The notes: a model not told the origin generated them from the sequence alone. A DNA stretch of 64,000 nt from Paracoccus everestensis (GCF_021491915.1 NZ_CP090836.1:1288501-1352500), one strand, 5' to 3'; positions 1 through 10,638 are shown, numbered from the stretch's first letter. Program-made: numbers and translations.

Positions 1-597
1 CACCACCGACAGGGTGACGGCCATAGACAGCGCCATCGGCGACCAGCACAGCGTCGAGGCAAAGCCCCGCTGGATCGCCACCAGCATCCGCCGCAACCGG
101 TGGCGGCGCAGTTCCGGATCCGTTTCTCGCGCGGTGCTTTCGGCGGCCAGCGAACCCAGAAGCGAGATCGACCCGTAAAGCAGGATCAGCCCGAACAGGT
201 GCCCCCCCACTGTCAGCGCAAGATAGCGTCGTCCCGGCGGCTGGCGGGCCAGGAAGCGCCCGCAATCCAGGATCGCCTGCGATCCGATGGCCGCGCTGCG
301 CAGCGCCGAAAGCGCGGTGAACAGGGCGATGATGAAGCCGCCTCGCGTCAGCGCCGTCAGCGTGGCCTCGGCCCAGCCTTGGCGTGTGGCGGCGGCCCAG
401 GCGATCAGCGCAACGCCCACGGCGACAAAGGTCAGCCGCGACAGGCGCGCGGTCAGCGAAAACATCAGCAGCGCCGCGACCAGCAAGCCGGCAGCCACAA
501 CCGCAAAGCCCTGGCCGCCCCCATATTCATGCGGGACCGTCGCCAACAGGGCGAGGGCGGTCAGGATGCCGCCGATCCGGGCGCTGATGGGGTGCAT
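1..597 (-). CDS. Integral membrane protein, C-terminus outside window
   Basis: An open minus-strand frame starts at ATG 595-597 and runs 199 codons off the window edge without a stop. The product begins MHPISARIGGILTAL and has several hydrophobic stretches (about residues 8-25, 30-48, 55-70, 85-100 and 130-150), so it is a multi-pass inner-membrane protein. A basic loop (RRHRLRRMLVAIQRG) precedes another hydrophobic segment. It lies 60 bp downstream of comM on the same strand and may be cotranscribed with it. An upstream ATG meets a stop after five codons, which supports this start. I do not recognise the family; a transporter-like permease is possible but not shown. Confidence 0.6.
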   Translation of the reverse strand, partial: MHPISARIGGILTALALLATVPHEYGGGQGFAVVAAGLLVAALLMFSLTARLSRLTFVAVGVALIAWAAATRQGWAEATLTALTRGGFIIALFTALSALRSAAIGSQAILDCGRFLARQPPGRRYLALTVGGHLFGLILLYGSISLLGSLAAESTARETDPELRRHRLRRMLVAIQRGFASTLCWSPMALSMAVTLSVV

Positions 598-657
598 GGC
601 GGGATCCGTGGTCAGGGTCGCCCCGCCATAGCCCTGCCTTGCAGGATGCGCAATTCG

Positions 658-2172
658 TCAGCCCCCGGCGACAAAGGGCAGGCGATAGCTGATCGCCTCG
701 GCCAGATGGGGCGCGCGCACCGATGGCGAGCCTGCAAGGTCGGCAATGGTGCGCGCCGTGCGCAGGATGCGGTGATAGCCCCGCGCGGTCAGGCCCAAGC
801 GTTCGGAAGCCTTCAGGATCAGCGCCCGGCCTTCGTCGTCCGGTGCGGCGATCTGGTCCAGAAGCGCGCCCGAGGCTTCGGCATTCACCCGTGCCTGGGG
901 ATGGTCGCGGAACCGCGCCGCCTGCACCTCGCGCGCCGCCGCCACCCGGGTTGCGACCTGTGCGGACGTATCCCCGCCCGAGGGCAGTTCCAGATCCATG
1001 AAGCTGACCGCCGGAACCTCAAGCCGCAAGTCGAAACGGTCCATCAGCGGACCCGAAATCTTGCCCATGTAGTCCCCGCCGCAGACGGGCGCCCGCGAGC
1101 AGGCCCGCGCGGCATCCGCCAGATAGCCGCAGCGGCAAGGGTTGGCCGCCGCGATCAGCAGGAAGCGACAGGGATAGCGGATATGGGCGTTGGCGCGGGC
1201 CACCACGACCTCGCCTGTTTCGATGGGTTGGCGCAGGGTTTCCAGCACTTGGCGGGGAAATTCCGGGAATTCGTCCATGAACAGCACGCCATTATGGGCC
1301 AGGCTGATCTCTCCCGGCTTGGCGCCGCGCCCGCCCCCGACGATGGCCGCCATGGAGGCGGTGTGATGGGGTTCGCGAAAGGGTGCGCGGCGCGAGATGC
1401 CGCCATCGTCCAGGGTGCCCGCAAGCGAGTGGATCATCGAGGTTTCCAACGCTTCGACCGCACCCAGCGGCGGCATCAGGCCGGGCAGGCGGGCGGCCAG
1501 CATGGACTTGCCCGCGCCGGGCGGGCCGACCATCAGCAGGTGATGCCGTCCGGCGGCTGCGATTTCCAGGGCGCGCTTGGCGCGTTCCTGGCCCTTCACC
1601 TCGGACAGGCAGCCGCCGGTGATCGCGCCGTCGATCATGCCGGGCTGCGCGCGGGCGATGGGCGCACGGTCGGTTAGGTGGTCGATGACCTCGCGCAGCG
1701 TTGCCGGGGCCAGCACGGGAACGGCATCGACCCAGGCGGCCTCGGGCCCGCAGGCGCGGGGGCAGATGAGCGCCCGGTCATCCTCGGCCGCGGCCATGGC
1801 GGCGGGCAGGGCCCCTGTCACCGCGACAAGCCGTCCGTCGAGTGCCAGTTCGCCAAGCGCCACACAGCGCGACAGTTCTTCGCCCGGGATGATCTCCAGC
1901 GCGGCCAAAATCGCAAGGGCAATCGGCAGGTCGAAATGCGAGCCCTCCTTGGGCAGGTCGGCGGGCGACAGGTTCACGGTCAGGCGCCGGTTCGGCATGG
2001 CGATGGACAGCGCCCCGAAGGCCGCCTTGACGCGTTCGCGCGCCTCGCTGACGGCCTTGTCGGGCAGGCCCACGATGGCAAAGCCCGGCAGGCCCGCCGC
2101 CACGGAACACTGAACCTCGACCAGCCGCGCCTCGATCCCCTCGAAGGCGACGGAATAGGCGATTGCGACCAT
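658..2172 (-). CDS. comM: ComM/YifB-family Mg-chelatase-like AAA+ ATPase
   Basis: This 504-aa protein has the family layout: an N-terminal Lon-protease-like fold (about 1-170, beginning MVAIAYSVAFEGIEARLVEV), an AAA+ core with Walker A GPPGAGKS (about residue 217) and Walker B GVLFMDEFPEF (about 297), and a C-terminal Mg-chelatase-like lid with a cysteine-bearing CRCGYLADAARAC segment. ComM is a hexameric helicase that promotes branch migration when incoming single-stranded DNA integrates during natural transformation; in Rhodobacter its homologue is tied to gene-transfer-agent reception. It is divergent from coaBC. A CtrA-type box lies about 40 bp upstream of the start. Length is normal for the family. 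Confidence 0.93.
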   Translation of the reverse strand: MVAIAYSVAFEGIEARLVEVQCSVAAGLPGFAIVGLPDKAVSEARERVKAAFGALSIAMPNRRLTVNLSPADLPKEGSHFDLPIALAILAALEIIPGEELSRCVALGELALDGRLVAVTGALPAAMAAAEDDRALICPRACGPEAAWVDAVPVLAPATLREVIDHLTDRAPIARAQPGMIDGAITGGCLSEVKGQERAKRALEIAAAGRHHLLMVGPPGAGKSMLAARLPGLMPPLGAVEALETSMIHSLAGTLDDGGISRRAPFREPHHTASMAAIVGGGRGAKPGEISLAHNGVLFMDEFPEFPRQVLETLRQPIETGEVVVARANAHIRYPCRFLLIAAANPCRCGYLADAARACSRAPVCGGDYMGKISGPLMDRFDLRLEVPAVSFMDLELPSGGDTSAQVATRVAAAREVQAARFRDHPQARVNAEASGALLDQIAAPDDEGRALILKASERLGLTARGYHRILRTARTIADLAGSPSVRAPHLAEAISYRLPFVAGG

Positions 2173-2213
2173 GGGTTCCTCATTTTGTTCCGCGATGGTT
2201 AACGGCAGGGCGC

Positions 2214-2229
2214 TTAAGGAAAGGTTAAC
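2214..2229. promoter_or_regulatory. CtrA-type box between comM and coaBC
   Basis: The sequence TTAA-GGAAAGG-TTAAC matches the full CtrA consensus TTAA-N7-TTAAC. It sits 41-57 bp upstream of the comM start codon and about 70 bp before coaBC. A further GGTTAACGG copy at 2197-2205 repeats 2223-2231. CtrA control of competence and gene-transfer-agent recipient genes is known in Rhodobacter; its action here is inferred from the motif alone. Confidence 0.55.
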
Positions 2230-2299
2230 GGACCTGCGATTGCTTGCGACGGGTGGACCGGGCGGCTATGTCTTCGACGGGCATCGCCAAGGGGACAAG

Positions 2300-3532
2300 A
2301 TGAAGGGCAAGCGTATCCTGCTGATCGTGGGCGGGGGCATAGCGGCCATGAAGGTGCCGCAGCTGATCCGCCTGATCCGGGCGGAAGGCGCCGCCGTCAC
2401 GCCCGTGCTGACCCGCGCGGGGGAGCAGTTCACAACCGCGATGACAGTCTCCGTGCTGGCAGGCGAGGCCGCGCATGACAGCCTGTGGGACATCGCGTCC
2501 GAGGCCGAGATCGGCCATATCCAGTTGTCGCGCAACGCCGATCTGGTCGTCGTCGCGCCTGCCACGGCGGATCTGCTGGCCAAGATGGCGCATGGGCTGG
2601 CGGACGACCTTGCGTCCACCTTGCTGCTGGCGACCGACAAGCGCGTTCTGGTCGCGCCGGCAATGAATGTGCGGATGTGGCACCACCCGGCCACGCAACG
2701 GAACCTGCGGACCCTGCGCGAGGACGGCATCCTGTTCGTCGGCCCGGCGGACGGCGACATGGCCTGCGGCGAATACGGCACGGGCCGGATGTCCGAACCC
2801 GAAGCGATCCTGGCCGCCATCCGCGCGGAAATGGCCCCGGCGCCCCTGAAGCTGCTGCCCGAAACGCAAGTCCGGTCCGGCCTGCTGGCAGGGCGGCACG
2901 TGATCGTCACCTCTGGCCCGACGCATGAACCCATCGACCCGGTGCGATATATCGCCAACCGGTCGTCCGGCGCGCAAGGAACGGCAATTGCCGCTGCGCT
3001 GCGCGACATGGGCGCAAGGGTCAGCTTTGTCACTGGCCCCGCCGAGATTGCCCCGCCAGATGGCGTCGAGGTGATCCGGGTCCAGACCGCCCAGCAGATG
3101 CGCGACGCGGTCGAGGCCGCCCTGCCTGCGGATGCCGCCGTGATGGCTGCGGCGGTGGCGGACTGGCGGATCAGGAATTCGTCCGCCAGGAAGATGAAGA
3201 AGGATGGATCGGGCAAGGCCCCGTTGCTGGAGATGACCGAGAACCCCGATATCCTGGCCTGGCTGGGTCAGGCCGGTGCCCAGCGTCCCCGCCTGGTGGT
3301 GGGATTTGCGGCGGAAACCAATGACGTGGTGGCCCATGCCACCGATAAGCGGTTGCGCAAGGGCTGCGACTGGATCGTAGCCAACGATGTCAGCGAAGGC
3401 ACCGGCATCATGGGCGGCACGGAAAACGCCGTGACCGTGATCACCGCCGAAGGCCCCGAGGAATGGCCCCGCATGGCCAAGGACGCCGTGGCCCGCAGGC
3501 TGGCCCAGAAGATCGCGGGGGTGATCGGATGA
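2300..3532 (+). CDS. coaBC: Bifunctional phosphopantothenoylcysteine decarboxylase / phosphopantothenate-cysteine ligase (CoaBC, Dfp)
   Basis: The 410-aa product begins MKGKRILLIVGGGIAAMK. The N-terminal half is an FMN-dependent flavoprotein decarboxylase with the PAMN motif (VAPAMNVRMW), and the active-site Cys region is DGDMACGEYGTGRM. The C-terminal half is the CTP-dependent ligase (TSGPTHEPIDPVRYIANRSS, later AAAVADWR and GFAAET). Together they catalyse two consecutive steps of coenzyme A synthesis. The frame is open 43 codons further upstream, but residue similarity starts at this ATG. The stop overlaps the next start (ATGA, 3529-3532), so translation is coupled to a cysteine desulfurase; CoA and Fe-S genes being joined this way is noteworthy. 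Confidence 0.93.
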   Translation: MKGKRILLIVGGGIAAMKVPQLIRLIRAEGAAVTPVLTRAGEQFTTAMTVSVLAGEAAHDSLWDIASEAEIGHIQLSRNADLVVVAPATADLLAKMAHGLADDLASTLLLATDKRVLVAPAMNVRMWHHPATQRNLRTLREDGILFVGPADGDMACGEYGTGRMSEPEAILAAIRAEMAPAPLKLLPETQVRSGLLAGRHVIVTSGPTHEPIDPVRYIANRSSGAQGTAIAAALRDMGARVSFVTGPAEIAPPDGVEVIRVQTAQQMRDAVEAALPADAAVMAAAVADWRIRNSSARKMKKDGSGKAPLLEMTENPDILAWLGQAGAQRPRLVVGFAAETNDVVAHATDKRLRKGCDWIVANDVSEGTGIMGGTENAVTVITAEGPEEWPRMAKDAVARRLAQKIAGVIG

Positions 3533-4569
3533 GAACCTATCTGGACTGGAACGCCACCACCCCCCTGCGCGAGGAAGCCAAGGCCGCGATGCGCGAGGGG
3601 ATGGAGATCGTGGGCAACCCTTCCTCCGTGCATACCGAGGGCCGCGCGGCCAAGATGGCCATGGAACGCGCGCGCGAGGAACTGGCAGCAGCCTTGGGAG
3701 CGGAAGGCGCGGATGTGGTCTTCACATCCGGCACGACCGAGGCTGCGGCCATGGTGCTGGCGGGACGGGGCGTCCATTGCGCCCCGGTCGAACACAGCGC
3801 GATCAAGGTCTGGTGCGAACAAGATTTGGCGGTGGACGCGGACGGCATCGTCACCGTTCCCGACCCCGCGCAGGCCTGCCTGCAGATCGCCAACAACGAG
3901 ACCGGCGTGATCCAGGACTTGCCCCAGGGGCTGGGGTCCAGTGACCTGACGCAGGCCTTTGGCAAGGTGCCCTTTGCCTTCAACTGGCTGGGCGTCACTG
4001 CGGGCTTTGTCAGCGCGCACAAGCTGGGCGGGCCAAAGGGGATCGGCGCGCTGATCGTGAAGCGCGGCACCGATGTCCCGGCGCTGATCCGGGGCGGGGG
4101 GCAGGAAGGGGGCCGTCGCGGCGGGACCGAGAACCTAATCGGCATCCTGGGATTCGCCGCTGCGGCCACTGCCGCGCAAAAGGAACTGGACGCGGGGCTG
4201 TGGGATCAGGTCGCCGCGCGCCGGGATGCCTTGGAGGAACGGTTGCTGTCAGCCGCGCCCGGCGCAATCATTGCTGGAAAAGCCACCAAGCGCTTGCCGA
4301 ACACCACCTGTCTTCTTACATCGGACTGGAAGGGTGAAACCCAGGTGATGCAGATGGATTTGGCGGGCTTTGCGATATCGGCAGGGTCGGCCTGTTCGTC
4401 GGGCAAGGTCCGCGCCAGCGGGGTCTTGCAGGCCATGGGTTTCGACGACAAGGCCGCGCAATCGGCAATTCGGATCTCGATAAGCCCGGCTTTGGGCGAC
4501 GATCAGGTGAACCGATTTGCGGATGCGTGGGAAAGCGCGTATCGACGTTGGCGCGAACGGAACGGCTAG
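3529..4569 (+). CDS. Cysteine desulfurase (class V aminotransferase, NifS/IscS type)
   Basis: This 346-aa PLP enzyme would remove sulfur from cysteine for Fe-S assembly. The PLP lysine lies in [14 protein letters not shown] and the persulfide cysteine in [10 protein letters not shown] near the C-terminus. The start [15 protein letters not shown] is typical of the group. It is somewhat shorter than E. coli IscS (about 400 aa) and lacks the usual longer C-terminal tail. It overlaps coaBC by 4 bp and precedes sufB by 31 bp, so it is the first Fe-S gene of the cluster. A second, SufS-type desulfurase closes the cluster, so the two may divide roles. The expected Rrf2/IscR regulator is not next to it. 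Confidence 0.9.
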   Translation: MRTYLDWNATTPLREEAKAAMREGMEIVGNPSSVHTEGRAAKMAMERAREELAAALGAEGADVVFTSGTTEAAAMVLAGRGVHCAPVEHSAIKVWCEQDLAVDADGIVTVPDPAQACLQIANNETGVIQDLPQGLGSSDLTQAFGKVPFAFNWLGVTAGFVSAHKLGGPKGIGALIVKRGTDVPALIRGGGQEGGRRGGTENLIGILGFAAAATAAQKELDAGLWDQVAARRDALEERLLSAAPGAIIAGKATKRLPNTTCLLTSDWKGETQVMQMDLAGFAISAGSACSSGKVRASGVLQAMGFDDKAAQSAIRISISPALGDDQVNRFADAWESAYRRWRERNG

Positions 4570-4600
4570 GCGACCGGCCCGGCCCGAGGAAGGACAAGGG

Positions 4601-6121
4601 ATGACTGCAACCACCGATCTTGATGTGCGCGAGGGCGTCGACCGCGAAACGGTCGAGACCGTGCAAAGCATTGGCAGCTATAAATACGGCTGGGATACCG
4701 AGATCGAGATGGACTATGCCCCCAAGGGGGTGAACGAGGATATCGTCCGCCTGATCTCGGAAAAGAACGAAGAACCCGAATGGATGACCGAATGGCGGCT
4801 GGAGGCGTATCGCCGCTGGGTCACCATGACGGAACCCAAGTGGGCGATGCTGAACTATCCTGAAATCGACTATCAGGACCAGTATTACTATGCGCGCCCA
4901 AAAAGCATGGCGGTCAAGCCCAAGTCGCTGGACGAGGTCGATCCCAAGCTGCTGGCGACCTATGAAAAGCTGGGCATCCCGCTGAAGGAACAGATGATCC
5001 TGGCGGGGATCGAGGGCGCTGAGAATGCGCCCGCCGATGGTCGCCGCGTGGCGGTCGATGCGGTGTTCGACAGCGTGTCCGTGGGCACGACCTTCAAGGA
5101 CGAGCTGGCCAAGGCCGGCGTGATCTTCTGTTCCATCAGCGAAGCGATCCGCGAACATCCCGACTTGGTCAAGAAATACCTGGGCTCCGTGGTGCCGCAG
5201 TCCGACAACTATTTCGCGACGCTGAACAGCGCCGTGTTCTCGGACGGCTCGTTCGTCTATATTCCGCCGGGCGTTCGCTGCCCGATGGAGCTGTCCACCT
5301 ATTTCCGCATCAACGCGGAAAATACCGGCCAGTTCGAGCGCACGCTGATCATTGCCGACAAGGGCAGCCACGTCAGCTATCTTGAAGGCTGCACCGCGCC
5401 CAAGCGCGACATTGCCCAGCTTCACGCGGCGGTGGTGGAAATCGTCGTGCTGGAAGATGCCGAGGTGAAATACTCGACCGTCCAGAACTGGTATCCGGGC
5501 GACGAGGAAGGCAAGGGCGGCATCTACAACTTCGTCACCAAGCGCGCCGACTGCCGCGAGGCCCGCGCCAAGGTGATGTGGACGCAGGTGGAAACCGGTT
5601 CGGCGATCACCTGGAAATACCCGTCCTGCATCCTGCGCGGCGACGAATCCCAAGGCGAGTTCTATTCCATCGCCATCGCCAACAACATGCAGCAGGCCGA
5701 TACCGGCACCAAGATGATCCATCTGGGCCGCAACACCCGGTCGCGCATCGTGTCCAAGGGGATCTCGGCGGGCAAGGCGCAGAACACCTATCGCGGTCTG
5801 GTGACGATGCATCCGCGCGCCACCAACAGCCGCAACTATACCCAGTGCGACAGTTTGCTGATCGGCGATCAGTGCGGGGCGCATACGGTGCCTTACATCG
5901 AGGTCAAGAATACCAGCAGCCGCGTGGAACACGAGGCGACGACCAGCAAGGTGGACGACGACCAGTTGTTCTATTGCCGGTCGCGCGGCATGGACGAGGA
6001 AGAGGCCGTAGCCCTGGTCGTGAACGGTTTCTGCCGCGAGGTCTTGCAGGCCCTGCCGATGGAATTCGCCATGGAGGCGCAGTCCTTGGTCGCCATTTCG
6101 CTGGAAGGCTCGGTCGGCTAA
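4601..6121 (+). CDS. sufB: SufB, Fe-S cluster scaffold subunit
   Basis: SufB is the scaffold subunit of the SufBCD complex on which Fe-S clusters are built. This copy is 506 aa, normal for proteobacterial SufB. Recognisable regions are [21 protein letters not shown] near the N-terminus, the conserved core [18 protein letters not shown] and the C-terminal [20 protein letters not shown]. Start: ATG 4601 follows AGGAAGGA at a good distance; the frame is open upstream but without similarity. It lies within the suf operon, 67 bp before sufC. Confidence 0.97.
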   Translation: MTATTDLDVREGVDRETVETVQSIGSYKYGWDTEIEMDYAPKGVNEDIVRLISEKNEEPEWMTEWRLEAYRRWVTMTEPKWAMLNYPEIDYQDQYYYARPKSMAVKPKSLDEVDPKLLATYEKLGIPLKEQMILAGIEGAENAPADGRRVAVDAVFDSVSVGTTFKDELAKAGVIFCSISEAIREHPDLVKKYLGSVVPQSDNYFATLNSAVFSDGSFVYIPPGVRCPMELSTYFRINAENTGQFERTLIIADKGSHVSYLEGCTAPKRDIAQLHAAVVEIVVLEDAEVKYSTVQNWYPGDEEGKGGIYNFVTKRADCREARAKVMWTQVETGSAITWKYPSCILRGDESQGEFYSIAIANNMQQADTGTKMIHLGRNTRSRIVSKGISAGKAQNTYRGLVTMHPRATNSRNYTQCDSLLIGDQCGAHTVPYIEVKNTSSRVEHEATTSKVDDDQLFYCRSRGMDEEEAVALVVNGFCREVLQALPMEFAMEAQSLVAISLEGSVG

Positions 6122-6188
6122 GGCTGGGACAGGATTTGATGATGGTGCCGGACCGCTGGCACCGCCACCACCATCTGATGAGGAAAAG

Positions 6189-6943
<755 letters not shown>

Positions 6944-6944
<1 letters not shown>

Positions 6945-8278
6945 TGGCTGACACCGCAGTCCAGGCCAAGGACCAGACCCCTTCCATCCAGGGCGCCCCC
7001 AAGGCGCCGGATGCGCTTGAAACGCGATTGGCGGCGATCAGCCCGCCGCAGGGGCTTATGGCAGCGGCGCGGGCCGATGCCCTGGCGCGTCTGCGCGGGA
7101 TGGGGCTGCCCGGCCCGCGCGACGAATATTGGCGCTATACCGATCCCCGCCCCTTCAACGCCCCCCGCCCCCAGGCCTTGCCCGTTCCCCAAGGGGATGC
7201 GACGCCCTTGTTCGATGGCTTGGACAAGCTGACCCTGGTCTTCGTCGATGGTATCTTCGACGAGGCGGCCTCGGACGACCTGGCGCTTGAAGGCATAGAG
7301 ATCGCCACCCTGGCCCAGGCCGACAAGGGCGCGGCATCCTGGGCCTGCGACATCTATGGCAAGCTGGAGGCAGCGGGCCAGGTGCCGGTGCGCCGTCCCT
7401 TTGCCGTGCTGAACACCGCCACCGCGCAGGACGGGCTGCTGATCCGCGTGACGGCAAGTCCCGCCAAGCCGGTCCATGTGGTCCACCGCCGCGCCGGGGA
7501 TAGCGCGGATTCGGTCTGGCACCATGTCATCCGGGTCGAGGAGGGGGCAGAGTTCACCCTGCTGGAAACCGGAATGTCCGGTGCGCGGTCGAACAGCGTG
7601 ATCGAGGTCGATCTGGCCCCCGGCGCGCGGTTCCATCATGTCGCATCGAAACGCGCAGCCGATGCCAAGGTCGGCATTGGCCATATCTTTGCCCGCGTGG
7701 CCGCCCGTGCGCACTTCAAGTCCTTCACCTTGTCGGTGAACGGCACCACCATGCGAAACGAGGCCGTGATCGACATCGCGGGCGACGATGCCGTGGCCCA
7801 TATCGCCGCGGCCGTGCTGGGTGATGGCGGGCAGGCGCCCTTCCACCAGGATGATACGGTTTTCATCACCCACGGGGCGGAACGCGGCGAAAGCCGCCAA
7901 GTCTTCAAGAAGGTGCTGAAGAACGGGGCCGAGGGCGTGTTCCAGGGCAAGATCCTGGTCAAGCCCGGCGCGCAGAAGACCGACGGCTATCAGATCAGCC
8001 AGGCGCTGTTGCTGGACGAACGCAGCCAGTTCCTGGCCAAGCCGGAACTGGAAATCTATGCCGACGACGTGAAATGTTCGCACGGATCGACCACGGGCGC
8101 CATTGATGACGAGGCGCTGTTCTATCTGCGCTCGCGCGGCGTGCCGCGTGAACGGGCCATCGTGTTTCTGGTCCTGTCCTTCCTGGCCGACGCCCTGGCC
8201 GAGGTCGAGGACGAGGCGATCCGCGATTGCATCTATGAACGGCTAGACCTGTGGCTGACCCAGAACGCAGTGCAGTAA
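6944..8278 (+). CDS. sufD: SufD, Fe-S cluster assembly subunit
   Basis: SufD is the SufB paralogue that completes the SufBC2D scaffold. The 444-aa product carries the conserved C-terminal region SHGSTTGAIDDEALFYLRSR and the preceding QGKILVKPGAQKTDGYQ core. The N-terminal part is variable, as is usual for SufD. Its start overlaps the sufC stop (TGATG) and its TAA at 8276-8278 precedes the first Yip1-like gene by 17 bp. Confidence 0.95.
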
Positions 8279-8295
8279 GGGCCGCGCCGGGGGGC

Positions 8296-8769
8296 ATGGT
8301 CCCCCGCGTGCTGCAAAGCTGGGTGGCCCCGCGCCGGGTGGTGCGGGGTCTTTCCGCCATGCCCGAAGGCACCAAGCTGGCCGTGCTGATGGCGGCGATG
8401 CTGGTTTTCCTGATCGCCCAAGCCCCCGCCAATGCCAGGCTGGCCCAGATTGACCCGGCCGTGCCCTTTCAGGCGCGCATGGGCGGGGCGATGCTGGCGG
8501 TGATGTTCATGATGCCGGTCCTGGCCTATGCGATGGCGGCTGTGGCGGCTGGCCTGTCGCGGCTGACCCCCTGGCGGCTGACGCCCGAGGATTCGCGTCT
8601 TGCGCTGTTCTGGGCGCTTTTGGCGGTGGCGCCGGCCATGCTGCTGGCGGGACTGGTCGCGGGCCTTGTGGGGCAGGGTCCGGGCCTGACCGTGGCCCGG
8701 GCGGTCTGTGGACTGGGCTTTGTGATGATATGGGGTGCCGGGATTTCGGCGCTGGCGAGGCGAGTATGA
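8296..8769 (+). CDS. Yip1-like membrane protein of the suf operon (first copy)
   Basis: The 157-aa product starts MVPRVLQSWVAPRRVVRGL and has about four hydrophobic segments (near residues 30-50, 62-88, 105-125 and 130-152), consistent with the YIP1 membrane family seen in Rhodobacteraceae suf operons. A GTG at 8251 would extend it 15 residues into the end of sufD; I prefer ATG 8296 because related proteins start just before the (P)RRVVRGL segment. It overlaps the next gene by ATGA. Its role in Fe-S assembly is unknown. Confidence 0.72.
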   Translation: MVPRVLQSWVAPRRVVRGLSAMPEGTKLAVLMAAMLVFLIAQAPANARLAQIDPAVPFQARMGGAMLAVMFMMPVLAYAMAAVAAGLSRLTPWRLTPEDSRLALFWALLAVAPAMLLAGLVAGLVGQGPGLTVARAVCGLGFVMIWGAGISALARRV

Positions 8770-9359
8770 GTTTCGACGACTTCAAGGCCCTGGTCGGCCT
8801 GTCGTTCCGCGATCCGCAGGCGGCGGCGCATCTGCTGATGGCGCAGGACTGGCCCGTTTCGGCCCGGTGGATGGCGCTGTTCGCGGCGGTTTCGGTGTCG
8901 GCGCTGCTGGCGTCATTCGCGGCGGTGCTGTTCAGCACCCCCGGCCCGGACGGAACCCAGATCGTGACGCTCAGCCGCCAGCCAATGATGCTGGCCGCCA
9001 TGCAACTGGCCGCCATCGTCCTGGCCGCGGGGCTGATGTCGGGCGTGGGCCGTATGTTCGGCGGCGGAGGCCGGTTCGAGGATGCGCTGCTGCTGACCGT
9101 CTGGATCGAGGTTCTGCTGCTGCTGGTCCAAGTGGCCCAGTTGGCGCTGTCTCTCATCCTGCCCGGCGTGGCGGGCCTGCTGGGGCTGGCCGCGGTTGTC
9201 CTGTTCCTGTGGCTGACCGTGCAGTTCACCAAGGCGCTGCACGGGTTCCGCAATAGCGTGAAGGTCGCGCTTGGCCTTCTCGGAACCGCCTTTGTGGCGG
9301 GCTTCGTGCTGTCGCTGATCGCCGCCGCCCTTGGGATCCTCCCGGAGATGCCGCAATGA
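8766..9359 (+). CDS. Yip1-like membrane protein of the suf operon (second copy)
   Basis: The 197-aa product begins MSFDDFKALVGLSFRDP and contains about five hydrophobic helices, with an AAMQLAAIVLAAGLMSGVGR stretch typical of Yip1-domain proteins. An 11-codon in-frame extension upstream is rejected because ATG 8766 gives the ATGA overlap seen throughout this operon. It overlaps sufS by 4 bp. Two tandem Yip1-like genes between sufD and sufS suggest a membrane function linked to Fe-S supply, but no reaction can be assigned from sequence. Confidence 0.75.
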   Translation: MSFDDFKALVGLSFRDPQAAAHLLMAQDWPVSARWMALFAAVSVSALLASFAAVLFSTPGPDGTQIVTLSRQPMMLAAMQLAAIVLAAGLMSGVGRMFGGGGRFEDALLLTVWIEVLLLLVQVAQLALSLILPGVAGLLGLAAVVLFLWLTVQFTKALHGFRNSVKVALGLLGTAFVAGFVLSLIAAALGILPEMPQ

Positions 9360-10567
9360 GCTTTGATGTCGATGCCGTCCGCGCCGATTTTCCGATCCTG
9401 TCGCGGCAGGTGAACAACCGCCCCTTGGTGTACCTGGACAGCGGCGCAAGCGCGCAAAAGCCCCGGCAGGTGATCGAGGCGATCACCCGCGCCTATGAGG
9501 GCGAATATGCCAATGTCCACCGGGGCCTGCATTTTCTGTCTAACCTGGCCACCGACAACTATGAACGCGTTCGTGCGATCACCGCCCGCTTCCTGAACGC
9601 CCCGCACGAGGACGAGGTGATCTTCACCAGCGGGTCCACCGAAGGCATCAACCTGGTCAGCTACGGCTGGGCCGCGCCCCGGATGCAGGCGGGGGACGAG
9701 ATCGTGCTGTCGGTGCTGGAACACCACGCCAATATCGTGCCTTGGCATTTCTTGCGCGAACGGCAGGGCGTAGTGCTAAAATGGGTGGAACCCGAACCCG
9801 ACGGGTCGCTGCCGCCCGAAAAGGTGCTGGCTGCCGTGGGGCCAAGGACGAAGCTGATCGCGGTCACGCATATGTCAAACGTGACCGGCACCATCGTGGA
9901 TGTGGGCGCCATCGCGCGCGGCACGGACGTGCCGGTGCTTGTCGATGGCAGCCAGGCGGCGGTGCATATGCCCGTCGATCTGGCCGCGCTTGGCGTCGAT
10001 TTCTACTGCATCACCGGCCACAAGCTTTACGGCCCCTCAGGCTCGGGCGCGATGTGGATCCGCCGTGACCGGCAGGCAGAAATGCGCCCCTTTCTGGGCG
10101 GCGGCGACATGATCCGCACGGTGACAAGGGATGCGATCGACTATGCCGACCCGCCCCTGCGGTTCGAGGCGGGCACCCCCGGCATCGTCAACCAGATCGG
10201 CTTGGGCGCCGCGCTGGAATACATGATGGACCTGGGGATGGACAACATCGCCGCCCATGAACGGTCCTTGCGCGATTACGCCCGCGAGCGCCTGCGCAGC
10301 CTCAACTGGTTGCAGATCCAGGGTGACGCACCGGACAAGGGCGCGATCTTTTCCATGACCATGCAGGGCGCCCATGCCCACGATCTGTCCACCATCCTGG
10401 ACAAGCGCGGCATTGCGGTGCGCGCGGGCAGCCACTGCGCCATGCCGCTGATGGAGTTCTTCGGAGTCACCGCAAGCGCCCGGGCGTCATTCGCCATGTA
10501 TAACACCACGCAGGAAGTGGATGCCCTGGTCGAAGGTTTGACCTTCTGCCGCGAACTTTTCGCCTGA
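9356..10567 (+). CDS. sufS: SufS-type cysteine desulfurase
   Basis: This 403-aa group II cysteine desulfurase mobilises sulfur from cysteine for the SufBCD scaffold. The PLP lysine lies in CITGHKLYGPSGSG and the catalytic cysteine in RAGSHCAMPLMEFFGV, the short-loop pattern that marks SufS rather than IscS. The N-terminal DFPILSRQVNNRPLVYLDSG is typical. It is the last gene of the cluster. No sufE or sufU is present in the window, so its activating partner must be elsewhere. Confidence 0.95.
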   Translation: MSFDVDAVRADFPILSRQVNNRPLVYLDSGASAQKPRQVIEAITRAYEGEYANVHRGLHFLSNLATDNYERVRAITARFLNAPHEDEVIFTSGSTEGINLVSYGWAAPRMQAGDEIVLSVLEHHANIVPWHFLRERQGVVLKWVEPEPDGSLPPEKVLAAVGPRTKLIAVTHMSNVTGTIVDVGAIARGTDVPVLVDGSQAAVHMPVDLAALGVDFYCITGHKLYGPSGSGAMWIRRDRQAEMRPFLGGGDMIRTVTRDAIDYADPPLRFEAGTPGIVNQIGLGAALEYMMDLGMDNIAAHERSLRDYARERLRSLNWLQIQGDAPDKGAIFSMTMQGAHAHDLSTILDKRGIAVRAGSHCAMPLMEFFGVTASARASFAMYNTTQEVDALVEGLTFCRELFA

Positions 10568-10638
10568 ATCTTGCAAAGTTTTGTAAAGGCACCGAAGATC
10601 GTGCGATAATTCTTGCCCGGTTTCAAAACTCTATGCAT

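Noticed and set aside
100..1677. Long plus-strand open frames opposite comM
   Set aside because: Composition is that of an antisense shadow in GC-rich DNA; the minus strand encodes a full, motif-bearing ComM and a membrane protein.
8251..8295. GTG start for the first Yip1-like gene inside sufD
   Set aside because: Relatives begin near MVPRVL-like residues; the extension is translated from the sufD end in another frame.
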